This document shows positions 1 through 6,200 of a stretch of DNA of 9,184 nucleotides, piece after piece (within the stretch, counting starts at the first letter, position 1; every line of letters begins with the position of its first letter). The translations under genes were made by a program, and so were the position numbers. The DNA comes from an uncultured Clostridia bacterium (lineage in GTDB: Bacteria; Bacillota; Clostridia; Oscillospirales; Acutalibacteraceae). The stretch is taken from contig CAMBNE010000025.1 in NCBI GenBank assembly GCA_945868935.1, positions 1-9,184 of the forward strand, written 5' to 3'. The notes beneath the pieces are model-generated. The model did not search any database and had not been told where the DNA came from. It was given only the letters and a program-made list of their open reading frames with translations.

Positions 1-403
1 CTAATGAATAGATGCAGTATGAAGCAAACTTTGTTCTTTCAGCCATTGCACCTGAAACGATTGTTGCGGTAGTAGCACAGAATACCATATTAAATACGAA
101 GTTGTGCCAGGGGAACTCTGCAAAGTTTGTAAAGATGTCAAGGTTAGGAACACCAACCAAGCCGAATAATGCGTCTTCACCGCAAAGAAGTCCGAAACCA
201 AGAAGCATAAATACCACTGTACCGATACAGAAGTCCATCAGGTTTTTCATTATGATGTTACCTGCGTTTTTAGCTCTTGTAAAGCCTGTTTCTACCATTG
301 CAAATCCGCACTGCATAAAGAATACGAGTGCTGCGCCGATCAGGAACCAGACGCCTTCAGTGCCGAAAATGACACTGTTTACACCATTTAGTATGTCTGT
401 CAT
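1..403 (-). CDS. amt: Ammonium transporter, N-terminal part (cut by window edge)
   Basis: This is the first 134 codons of an Amt/Rh-family channel that carries ammonium across the cytoplasmic membrane. The reading frame stays open to base 1, so the gene continues outside the window. Family-typical stretches are GFAMVETGFTRAKNAGNIIM (33-52), with MKNLMDF following, and ATTATIVSGAMAERTKF (110-126). Hydrophobic segments at about 18-37, 54-74 and 99-120 match the first membrane helices. No cleavable signal peptide is obvious; the protein enters the first helix almost directly. The ATG at 401-403 is preceded by GAGGAGAG (410-417), a good ribosome binding site. The gene lies 136 bp downstream of glnA on the same strand, the usual partnership of ammonium uptake with glutamine synthetase. 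Within the FNMVFCATTATI stretch (104-115) an Asn (N105) stands where I would expect Gln in many Amt proteins; this is from memory. Whether a glnB-like PII gene follows cannot be seen. Confidence 0.95.
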   Translation of the reverse strand, partial: MTDILNGVNSVIFGTEGVWFLIGAALVFFMQCGFAMVETGFTRAKNAGNIIMKNLMDFCIGTVVFMLLGFGLLCGEDALFGLVGVPNLDIFTNFAEFPWHNFVFNMVFCATTATIVSGAMAERTKFASYCIYSL

Positions 404-446
404 AATATTCTCTCCTCTTTATTTTGATATAACAAAAATGGCGTAT

Positions 447-475
447 AATCTGACAGGAATTAAGCCTGTCGGATT
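447..475 (-). terminator. Stem-loop between glnA and amt, possible partial terminator
   Basis: An 11-position inverted repeat (447-457 with 465-475) pairs GACAGG with CCTGTC plus an outer AATC/GATT segment, with one imperfect T/G position and a seven-base loop. In the minus-strand direction the nearest U-run (434-438) starts about 8 bases past the stem, too far for a textbook intrinsic terminator. It may weaken read-through from glnA into amt, stabilise the glnA 3' end, or work with the AAUGGU hairpin next to it. Confidence 0.4.
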
Positions 476-489
476 ACACACCATTGTGT
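476..489 (-). promoter_or_regulatory. A1/G4 hexaloop hairpin in the amt leader (ANTAR-type target)
   Basis: In the amt sense strand the sequence is ACAC, loop AAUGGU, GUGU: a perfect 4-bp stem closed by C-G. The loop has A at position 1 and G at position 4, the known recognition pattern of ANTAR RNA-binding antiterminators, and matches the AANGGY loops in the glnA and gltB leaders. The stem is short, and the A and U at the loop ends could pair to give a four-base loop. Unlike glnA, no adjacent second A1/G4 hairpin is visible. Confidence 0.45.
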
Positions 490-500
490 CATCATTTTAT

Positions 501-506
501 ACTATA
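501..506 (-). promoter_or_regulatory. Possible -10 box of an amt promoter
   Basis: On the minus strand this reads TATAGT. It is followed after 8 bases by ATGACA and then by the AAUGGU hairpin. In the glnA promoter the -10 TATACT is followed after 7 bases by ATGACA and the AAGGGC hairpin, so the two arrangements match closely. No recognisable -35 box lies 17-18 bp upstream (CGGCTA or ACGGCT), and TATA-like words are common in such AT-rich DNA. If real, the promoter is weak or needs an activator. Confidence 0.3.
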
Positions 507-539
507 TAATGTATAGATTTATTTAGCCGTTTTTGAAAA

Positions 540-2633
540 TCAAACACCGAAAAGCATTTCGCCGTATGAGGGATAAGGCCAGTATTCGGAAGATGTTTCT
601 GTTTCCATTGAATCGCCTACTGCACGAAGCTCCTGCATAAGTGCAAATACTGTTTCTCTGTAGTAGGTTGCATAAGCTAAGTTATCGCTGCTGTACTCGC
701 TTGCCTTGATAACAGCTTCTTCAAGCTCTGCAGTCTTTTTGCTGAAGCTTACAAGCTTTGTTGAAAGGCTTGCTACGAGCTCTTCTTCAACAGAAGTAGG
801 AATAGCGTCTGAAAGTGCCTTCTTGGCAAGAGCAGTATCTGTAAGCTCTCTTACGTATGCCGAAACAGCGGGAAGGATATTCTTCTTAGCCATATCAATC
901 ATTGTGAGTGCTTCAATGTTAATCTGCTTAGCGTAATTTTCAAGCTCGATTTCATATCTTGCTCTTACTTCTTCTTCGGAACAAATCTTGTTCTTTACAA
1001 AGAGGTCAACGTTCTTCTTGTCAATGAAGTGAGCAACAGCTTCGGGAAGTGACTTGTAGTTGCAGAGTCCTCTTCTTTCAGCTTCTTCAACCCACTCGGG
1101 AGCGTAGTTGTTGCCGTTGAAGATAATATCCTGATGCTCTGTAAATGTCTTTTTGATAAGAGCCTTAACAGCAGCTTCCATATTGTCAGCGTCCTTAAGC
1201 TCAGCGTAGAACTGTGAAAGCTCCTCAGCTACCATTGTGTTGAGAATGTAGTTGGGACAAGCGATGTTGAGTGAAGAACCCAAAGCTCTGAACTCAAACT
1301 TGTTGCCTGTGAAAGCAAACGGTGAAGTACGGTTACGGTCTGAATTGTCCTTCATAAAGTCGGGAAGAACATCAACGCCCGTCATCATCTTAACCTTGCC
1401 CTTGCTTACATATTCTGTATCGTTGATGATTGAATCAACAAGTGCGCCCAGATCGTCGCCGAGATACATTGAAATGATTGCAGGCGGTGCTTCGTTTGCA
1501 CCAAGACGGTGGTCGTTGCCTGCCGAAGCAACTGTGATTCTGAGAAGGTCCTGATACTCGTGAACAGCCTTTACGATAGCTGCAAGGAAGAGCTGGAACT
1601 GAATGTTCTTCTCAGGCTCTTTGCCGGGGTCGAGGAGGTTTTCGCCTGTGTTAGTGGAAATTGACCAGTTGTTGTGCTTACCTGAGCCGTTAACGCCTGC
1701 GAAGGGCTTTTCGTGGAGAAGACATACAAGACCGTGTTTCTCGGCTGTTTTCTTCATAATCTCCATTGTAAGCTCGTTGTGGTCGGTTGCGATATTGGTT
1801 GTAGTAAAGATAGGTGCAAGCTCGTGCTGTGAGGGAGCAACCTCGTTGTGCTTTGTCTTTGCAAGAATTCCGAGCTTCCAGAGTTCCTCGTCGAGATCTC
1901 TCATATAAGCGGCAACTCTTGTCTTGATAGCACCGAAGTAATGGTCGTCAAGCTCCTGTCCCTTGGGTGCCTTTGCACCGAAAAGTGTTCTGCCTGTATA
2001 GATAAGGTCCTCTCTCTGGTCATACATTTCCTTATCAATAAGGAAGTATTCCTGCTCAGGTCCTACTGTTGTTGTAACTCTTGTTACGTCCTTTTTGCCG
2101 AGGAGGTTAAGAACCTTTACAGCCTCTGTGCTGATTCTTTCCATTGAACGGAGCAGAGGAGTCTTTTTATCAAGAACCTCGCCTGTGTATGAACAGAAAG
2201 CTGTGGGAATGTAAAGTGTTCCGTCCTTAACAAATGCATAAGAGGTGGGGTCCCATGTTGTGTAGCCTCTTGCCTCGAATGTGGCACGAATGCCGCCACT
2301 GGGGAATGACGATGCGTCCGGCTCACCCTTTACAAGTTCTTTACCCGAGAACTCCATAATAACCTGACCGTCGCCGTTGGGGCTGATAAAGCTGTCGTGC
2401 TTTTCAGCGGTTACGCCTGTCATAGGCTGGAACCAGTGGGTGTAGTGTGTACAGCCCAACTCAACTGCCCAGTCCTTCATTGCAGATGCAACTACGTTTG
2501 CAACGCTTAAATCAAGAGGTTCGCCGTTCTGGATTGTTTTCTTCAATGCCTTGTAAGTTGACTTTGGAAGTCTTTCCTGCATTTTCTGGTCGTTAAATAC
2601 CATGCTGCCAAATAACTCCGGAACTTTTGCCAT
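540..2633 (-). CDS. glnA: Glutamine synthetase type III (GSIII)
   Basis: This is a complete 697-residue glutamine synthetase of the GSIII (GlnN) class, which makes glutamine from glutamate, ammonium and ATP in the cytoplasm. Its length and N-terminal region ([17 protein letters not shown], 8-24) are typical of GSIII; GSI proteins are only about 450 residues. Active-site motifs in order are [10 protein letters not shown] (191-200), [14 protein letters not shown] (263-276), [10 protein letters not shown] (315-324), [11 protein letters not shown] (376-386), [10 protein letters not shown] (432-441) and FEFRALGSS (446-454), giving the conserved metal-binding Glu, substrate-binding Gly and His, and nucleotide-contacting Arg positions. 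The long helical C-terminal extension is GSIII-like. The ATG at 2631-2633 follows AGGAGAG (2641-2647) with a 7-base gap, which decides the start. It has its own promoter and a leader with a terminator/hairpin switch, and amt lies downstream on the same strand. The symbol glnN is equally valid. No damage or frameshift is seen. Confidence 0.98.
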   Translation of the reverse strand: MAKVPELFGSMVFNDQKMQERLPKSTYKALKKTIQNGEPLDLSVANVVASAMKDWAVELGCTHYTHWFQPMTGVTAEKHDSFISPNGDGQVIMEFSGKELVKGEPDASSFPSGGIRATFEARGYTTWDPTSYAFVKDGTLYIPTAFCSYTGEVLDKKTPLLRSMERISTEAVKVLNLLGKKDVTRVTTTVGPEQEYFLIDKEMYDQREDLIYTGRTLFGAKAPKGQELDDHYFGAIKTRVAAYMRDLDEELWKLGILAKTKHNEVAPSQHELAPIFTTTNIATDHNELTMEIMKKTAEKHGLVCLLHEKPFAGVNGSGKHNNWSISTNTGENLLDPGKEPEKNIQFQLFLAAIVKAVHEYQDLLRITVASAGNDHRLGANEAPPAIISMYLGDDLGALVDSIINDTEYVSKGKVKMMTGVDVLPDFMKDNSDRNRTSPFAFTGNKFEFRALGSSLNIACPNYILNTMVAEELSQFYAELKDADNMEAAVKALIKKTFTEHQDIIFNGNNYAPEWVEEAERRGLCNYKSLPEAVAHFIDKKNVDLFVKNKICSEEEVRARYEIELENYAKQINIEALTMIDMAKKNILPAVSAYVRELTDTALAKKALSDAIPTSVEEELVASLSTKLVSFSKKTAELEEAVIKASEYSSDNLAYATYYRETVFALMQELRAVGDSMETETSSEYWPYPSYGEMLFGV

Positions 2634-2668
2634 TTTAATTCTCTCCTATCCAGTTTTAAAATTTGACT

Positions 2669-2711
2669 AAAAACACAAAAGGACACTGTAAGCACATTGC
2701 CTACAGCGCCC
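2669..2711 (-). terminator. Intrinsic terminator (attenuator) in the glnA leader
   Basis: In the glnA sense direction, 2711-2699 pairs with 2693-2681 in a 13-bp stem (three G-U pairs) with the five-base loop AAUGU. It is followed at once by UUUU GUG UUUUU (2680-2669). This is a textbook intrinsic terminator, yet it lies between the glnA promoter and the start codon. The upstream gene (gltB) points the other way, so it cannot be ending an upstream transcript; the simplest reading is premature termination of glnA. Its 5' arm overlaps the loop and 3' arm of the AAGGGC hairpin, so the two cannot form together. Confidence 0.75.
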
Positions 2712-2718
2712 TTGCTGT
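2690..2718 (-). promoter_or_regulatory. Tandem A1/G4 hairpins, ANTAR-type antiterminator element
   Basis: Reading the glnA RNA, hairpin 1 is ACAGC, loop AAGGGC, GCUGU (2718-2703, perfect 5-bp stem). Hairpin 2 follows without a gap: AGGC, loop AAUGU, GCUU (2702-2690, 4 bp with one G-U). Both loops are closed by C-G and have A1 and G4. ANTAR proteins such as EutV bind pairs of hairpins with A1/G4 loops, normally of six bases, and thereby stop a terminator from forming. Loop 1 fits exactly; loop 2 has five bases rather than six. Hairpin 1 excludes the downstream terminator, as the model needs. The element starts about 6 nt from the predicted 5' end of the transcript. Confidence 0.6.
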
Positions 2719-2731
2719 TGTCATTGCTGTT

Positions 2732-2760
2732 AGTATATTCTACTTTTCGTGATTTGTCAA
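2732..2760 (-). promoter_or_regulatory. glnA promoter (SigA type)
   Basis: On the minus strand a perfect -35 TTGACA (2760-2755) is separated by 17 bp from -10 TATACT (2737-2732). The start is predicted near 2725-2724, giving a leader of about 90 nt. A strong promoter of this kind suggests control after initiation rather than by activator dependence, in line with the leader terminator. No GlnR-type box (TGTNA N7 TNACA) or sigma-54 site is evident. Confidence 0.85.
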
Positions 2761-2787
2761 TAGATTTTTCTAAAAAAATTTAAAAAA
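2761..2787 (-). promoter_or_regulatory. A/T-tract block upstream of glnA -35 (UP-element-like)
   Basis: Directly upstream of the glnA -35 box are phased A and T runs with only two G/C bases in 27. Such tracts at about -40 to -65 often boost SigA promoters by contacting the RNA polymerase alpha subunit. The role is inferred from composition and position only. Confidence 0.4.
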
Positions 2788-2815
2788 TGCAAGTTTTATT
2801 AAAATTCTTGCATTT
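2785..2815. repeat. Perfect 9-bp inverted repeat AAATGCAAG / CTTGCATTT
   Basis: AAATGCAAG (2785-2793) and CTTGCATTT (2807-2815) are exact inverted copies around a 13-bp AT-only spacer, which itself contains TTTT-ATT-AAAA. The element starts about 25 bp upstream of the glnA -35 box, between the two divergent promoters. It may be an operator for a dimeric regulator or a DNA hairpin. It is unlikely to be a working terminator, because no gene ends here. Confidence 0.55.
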
Positions 2816-2830
2816 ATTCCGTTTTTACCC

Positions 2831-2846
2831 TTGTGCCGTTGCACAA
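2831..2846. repeat. Perfect palindrome TTGTGC-CGTT-GCACAA, operator candidate
   Basis: A 6-bp perfect inverted repeat with a 4-bp centre, 67 bp upstream of the gltB -35 box and about 70 bp upstream of the glnA -35 box, so near the middle of the divergent region. The half site resembles Rex and CRP half sites, but the spacing fits neither. Its left half with the next two bases, TTGTGCCG (2831-2838), recurs at 3030-3037 next to the second gltB -10 box. Confidence 0.5.
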
Positions 2847-2913
2847 AATCAACAAATCATACATTTTTATGAATGATTACTTCAAAAAAGTTGCAATTTC
2901 CTGTATTTCACCC

Positions 2914-2943
2914 TTGACAAACCGACGTTTCAGGTTATATAAT
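2914..2943 (+). promoter_or_regulatory. Distal gltB promoter (perfect SigA hexamers)
   Basis: TTGACA (2914-2919) and TATAAT (2938-2943) are both exact consensus, 18 bp apart. Transcription should begin near 2950, giving gltBD a leader of about 327 nt. A CGACGTTT motif lies between the boxes and an inverted copy lies just past the start, so a regulator could cover this promoter. Confidence 0.85.
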
Positions 2944-3043
2944 ACAGTCACACGTCGTATGTATTTTTAACTCTGCGCAAAAATGCAGGATTTTAAAACT
3001 AAAATTGCAAAGTTCAGCAATTCAAAGCTTTGTGCCGACGTTT
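2923..3043. repeat. Three copies of CGACGTKT around the gltB promoters
   Basis: CGACGTTT occurs at 2923-2930 and 3036-3043 on the plus strand, and CGACGTGT at 2950-2957 on the minus strand. The first and third copies extend to CCGACGTTT and lie 15-16 bp (start to start) before a TATAAT. The first and second form an inverted pair flanking the distal -10 box and transcription start, a natural repressor layout. An eight-base GC-containing word three times within 121 bp of AT-rich DNA is unlikely to be chance, but the binding protein is unknown. Confidence 0.5.
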
Positions 3044-3055
3044 AATTCATATAAT
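3030..3055 (+). promoter_or_regulatory. Possible second gltB promoter (-10 TATAAT at 3050-3055)
   Basis: A perfect TATAAT lies downstream of a CCGACGTTT motif, as in the distal promoter. No -35 box at normal spacing is visible: TTGTGC at 3030-3035 would be only 14 bp away. The surrounding ATAT run (3049-3063) also produces TATA words by chance. If used, it would start transcription near 3062. An activator binding the shared motif could replace the missing -35 contact. Confidence 0.3.
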
Positions 3056-3104
3056 ATATATATTGAATTTCCATTCGTTTTATGAACAGATTGTTTCATA
3101 TATT

Positions 3105-3124
3105 ATAGCGGCAGACGCCGCTGT
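3105..3124 (+). promoter_or_regulatory. GC-rich hairpin with AGAC loop in gltB leader
   Basis: AGCGGC (3107-3112) pairs perfectly with GCCGCT (3117-3122) around a four-base AGAC loop, and the stem extends by U-G and A-U to eight pairs. It is the only GC-rich stem in an otherwise AT-rich leader. No U-run follows on either strand, so it is not an intrinsic terminator. It may protect the mRNA 5' region or fix the leader fold. Confidence 0.5.
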
Positions 3125-3150
3125 TAATAAATAAATCTGATATGTGAATT

Positions 3151-3184
3151 CGCTCTTATATATAAACTATTATATAAAGGAGCG
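3151..3184 (+). promoter_or_regulatory. CGCTC...GAGCG stem-loop in gltB leader
   Basis: CGCTC plus TTATATA (3151-3162) pairs with TATATAA (3171-3177) plus GAGCG (3180-3184), leaving a two-base bulge and an eight-base loop. It ends 6 nt before the AAAGGC hairpin, so it could be the partner stem of a two-hairpin element, but its loop lacks the A1/G4 pattern. The AAAGGAG in its 3' arm looks like a ribosome binding site but serves no credible ORF. Confidence 0.45.
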
Positions 3185-3190
3185 TGATAG

Positions 3191-3210
3191 GGTTTTCAAA
3201 GGCGAAAATC
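3191..3210 (+). promoter_or_regulatory. A1/G4 hexaloop hairpin in the gltB leader (ANTAR-type target)
   Basis: GGUUUUC, loop AAAGGC, GAAAAUC: a seven-pair stem (one G-U) closed by C-G, 66 nt before the gltB ATG. The loop has A1 and G4 and fits the same AANGGY pattern as the glnA and amt leader hairpins, in the same sense orientation. A U-rich stretch follows (3231-3246), but a GC-rich terminator like that of glnA is not evident. The mechanism here may therefore differ, for example a weak AU-rich terminator or an effect on translation. Confidence 0.5.
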
Positions 3211-3211
3211 A

Positions 3212-3251
3212 GTACTGAAATCTTATATAGTTTTTATTTAGATTTTAGTAT
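3212..3251 (+). promoter_or_regulatory. Long AU-rich stem-loop before the gltB ribosome binding site
   Basis: TACTGAAATCT (3213-3223) pairs with AGATTTTAGTA (3240-3250) through one G-U, with another G-U at the base, around a 16-base loop. A tandem AGTATC repeat (3247-3258) lets TACTG pair with CAGTA (3252-3256) instead, so two registers compete. The stem ends 8-10 nt before the ribosome binding site. No U-run follows. It could act as the lower half of the leader switch. Confidence 0.4.
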
Positions 3252-3276
3252 CAGTATCAGGAAAGGATGATTTTTG

Positions 3277-6200
3277 ATGGGACAGACAGAGAACAGACAA
3301 ACGCAGAACAGCGGTCTTTATTCTCCGAGGTTCGAGCACGACAACTGCGGTATAGGCGCTGTTGTAAACATTAAGGGCGTTAAATCGCACGACACCGTTG
3401 CAAACGCTCTTACTATTGTTGAAACGCTCGAGCACCGTGCAGGTAAGGATGCAGAAGGCAAAACGGGCGACGGCGTAGGTATTCTGCTTCAGATTTCCCA
3501 CAAGTTTTTCAAAAAAGCAGCAAAAGAAATAGGCATCAATCTCCTTTCCGAAAGGGATTATGCCGTTGGTATGTTCTTCTTTCCGCAGAACGAGCTTGCA
3601 AGAAATCAGGCTAAAAAGATGTTTGAGATTATTGCTCAGAAAGAAGGACTTGAGGTGCTCGGTTGGAGAAACGTTCCCTCCGACACCACCGTTATCGGCA
3701 AGCGTGCGCTTGACTGTATGCCTGCAATTATGCAGTGCTTTATCAAGCGTCCTGCCGGCGTAAAGAAAGGTCTTGACTTTGACCGCAAGCTCTACGTTGC
3801 AAGACGTGTTTTTGAACAGAGTAACGAGGATACATACGTTGTTTCTCTTTCAAGCAGAACTATTGTATATAAGGGTATGTTCCTTGTAGGCGACTTAAGA
3901 AGATTCTTCCTCGACTTGCAGGATGATGATTACGAGTCGGCTATCGCAATGGTACACTCACGTTTCTCAACCAACACAAACCCAAGCTGGGAGAGAGCTC
4001 ATCCTAACAGAATGATTGTTCACAACGGCGAAATCAACACAATCAGAGGAAACGCAGACAAGATGCTTGCACGTGAGGAAACAATGCGCTCCGAGCATTT
4101 AAAGGGCGACCTCGACAAGGTTATTCCCGTTGTAAATACAGAAGGCTCCGACTCTGCAATGCTCGACAACACACTTGAATTCCTTGTTATGAGCGGTATG
4201 GAGCTTCCGCTTGCAGTTATGATTACAATTCCGGAGCCCTGGGATAACAACGGCACAATGTCACAGAAAAAGAGAGATTTCTATCAGTACTACGCTACCA
4301 TGATGGAGCCCTGGGACGGTCCTGCGTCAATCCTCTTTTCCGACGGTGACATTATGGGCGCCGTACTCGACAGAAACGGTCTGCGCCCCTCACGTTACTA
4401 CATCACAAATGACGGCAACCTCATTCTTTCCTCAGAAGTCGGTGCACTTCCGATTGAGCCGTCAAAGATTGTAAAGAAAGAAAGACTCCGTCCCGGTAAG
4501 ATGCTCCTTGTTGACACAGTTCAGGGCAGACTTATCGACGACGACGAGCTTAAGGAATATTACGCATCTAAACAGCCCTACGGTGAGTGGCTCGACAGCA
4601 ACCTTGTAAACCTCAAGGATTTGAAAATCCCGAACGCAAAGGTTGAGGAGCACTCAAGCGAAGCAAGAAAAAGACTTCAGAAGGCATTCGGCTACACCTA
4701 TGAGGAGGTTATGACCTCTATTCTTCCGATGGCTAAAAACGGCAGTGAATCAATTGCCGCAATGGGTACCGACAGTCCTCTTGCCGTTCTTTCAAACGAG
4801 CCTCAGCCGCTGTTCAACTACTTTAAACAGCTTTTTGCTCAGGTTACAAATCCGCCTATTGACGCAATCCGTGAGGAGATTGTCACCTCAACAACAGTTT
4901 ACATCGGTGAGGACGGCAACATTCTTGAAGAAAAACCCGAAAACTGCAAGGTTATGAAGATTCATAACCCGATTCTCACTTCAACCGATATCCTGAAGCT
5001 CAAGAATATGAAAATCAAGGGCTTTAAGGTTGCAGTTATTCCGATACTTTACTATAAGAACACAAGACTTTCAAAGGCAGTAAAAAGACTGTTTATTGAA
5101 TGTGACAAGGCATACAACGACGGTGCAAATATCCTTATCCTCTCCGACAGAGGCGTTGACGAAAACCACCTTGCTATTCCCTCTCTGCTTGCAGTTTCAG
5201 CAGTTCACCAGCACCTCGTTGCAACAAAAAAGAGAACTTCTCTTGCAGTCGTTCTCGAAAGCGGCGAGCCCAGAGAGGTTCACCACTTTGCAACATTGCT
5301 CGGCTACGGTGCAAGCGCAATCAACCCCTACCTTGCTCAGGAAACAATCCACGAGCTTATTAACGACGACCTGCTCGACAAGGACTACTATGCCGCTGTT
5401 GACGATTACAACAACGCAGTTTTGCACGGCATCGTAAAAATCGCATCAAAAATGGGTATTTCAACTATCCAGTCCTATCAGGGTTCGCAGATTTTCGAGG
5501 CTATCGGTATCAGCAAGGACGTTATTGACGAGTACTTCACCGACACGGTAAGCAGAATCGGCGGTATCACAATCAAGGATATTGAGAAAAACGTAGACAC
5601 GCTCCACACAGCCGCATTTGACCCGCTCGGACTGAGCACTACAACAGAGCTTGAATCACGTGGCAGTCACAAATTCAGAAGCGGCAAGGAGGAGCACCTC
5701 TACAATCCGCAGACAATTCACACTCTGCAAATGGCTACACGCACAAACGACTACGAGCTTTACAAAAAGTATTCGCATATGATTTCCGACGAAATGGACC
5801 CCGTAAGCATCAGAGGTCTGTTCGACTTCAAGTACGCCGACAAGCCTGTTCCCCTTGACGAGGTTGAAAGCGTTGAATCAATCGTAAGACGTTTCAAGAC
5901 AGGCGCAATGTCATACGGCTCTATTTCGCAGGAGGCTCACGAGGCTCTCGCAATTGCAATGAACAGACTTCACGGCAAGTCAAACTCAGGCGAGGGCGGC
6001 GAAAGCCTTGAAAGACTCGAAACCAAGGGCAAGGCTGAAAACAGATGCTCTGCTATCAAGCAGGTTGCGTCGGGACGTTTCGGCGTAACCTCACGCTACC
6101 TCACCTCAGCCGACGAAATTCAGATTAAAATGGCGCAGGGAGCAAAGCCCGGCGAGGGCGGTCATCTTCCGGGCAAAAAGGTTTATCCTTGGATTGCCAA

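Larger units (their letters stand above)
404..539 (-). promoter_or_regulatory. glnA-amt intergenic region / amt leader
   Basis: This 136-bp gap between the glnA stop and the amt start holds, in transcription order, a TATA-rich stretch, a short hairpin with loop AAUGGU, a second longer stem-loop, and the amt ribosome binding site. No credible small gene is present. amt could be reached by read-through from glnA, by its own weak promoter, or both. Confidence 0.6.
2950..3276 (+). promoter_or_regulatory. Long structured 5' leader of gltBD
   Basis: The stretch between the distal start and the gltB ATG holds no credible gene but many inverted repeats. They include AATTGC/GCAATT (3003-3008 with 3017-3022, loop AAAGTTCA), AATTCA/TGAATT (3044-3049 with 3064-3069), TATGAA/TTCATA (3081-3086 with 3095-3100), the GC-rich hairpin at 3105-3124, and those listed separately at 3151-3251. 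It does not match a riboswitch class I can recognise by eye. Confidence 0.5.

Noticed and set aside
12..509. 165-codon plus-strand open frame over amt and its leader
   Set aside because: It is antisense to the amt frame, whose product matches the Amt family closely, and its own product resembles nothing known.
2701..2724. Seven-codon near-leaderless ORF (MTTARAL) at the glnA transcript start
   Set aside because: It has no ribosome binding site and overlaps the hairpin element. A similar ATGACA start in the amt leader (MMTQWCVIRQA and its shorter form) is more simply part of the RNA element.
2785..2815. Bidirectional terminator at the AAATGCAAG inverted repeat
   Set aside because: T-rich DNA flanks it, but both neighbouring genes are transcribed away from it, so no transcript is expected to end here.
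2831..2846. Rex, CRP or FNR binding site at the palindrome
   Set aside because: Half sites look similar, but the spacing is 2 bp short of Rex (TTGTGAA N4 TTCACAA) and of CRP (TGTGA N6 TCACA), and the bases do not match FNR (TTGAT N4 ATCAA).
2983..3045. 20-codon ORF (MQDFKTKIAKFSNSKLCADV) in the gltB leader
   Set aside because: No Shine-Dalgarno sequence precedes it, and it shows no run of regulatory codons such as Gln or Glu expected of a leader peptide.
3184..3270. 28-codon GTG-started upstream ORF ending at the gltB ribosome binding site
   Set aside because: AAAGGAG is only 1 base from the GTG, too close for initiation, and the product is unremarkable. The same bases are explained by the hairpins.
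3274..3276. TTG as the gltB start
   Set aside because: The ATG directly after it is a better start codon and has a good 9-base gap to AGGAAAGGA; adding one residue has no support.
2634..3276. GlnR/TnrA box, sigma-54 promoter or known glutamine riboswitch upstream of glnA or gltB
   Set aside because: No TGTNA N7 TNACA, TGGCAC N5 TTGC or recognisable glutamine aptamer sequence was found by eye. A covariance search would be needed for certainty.
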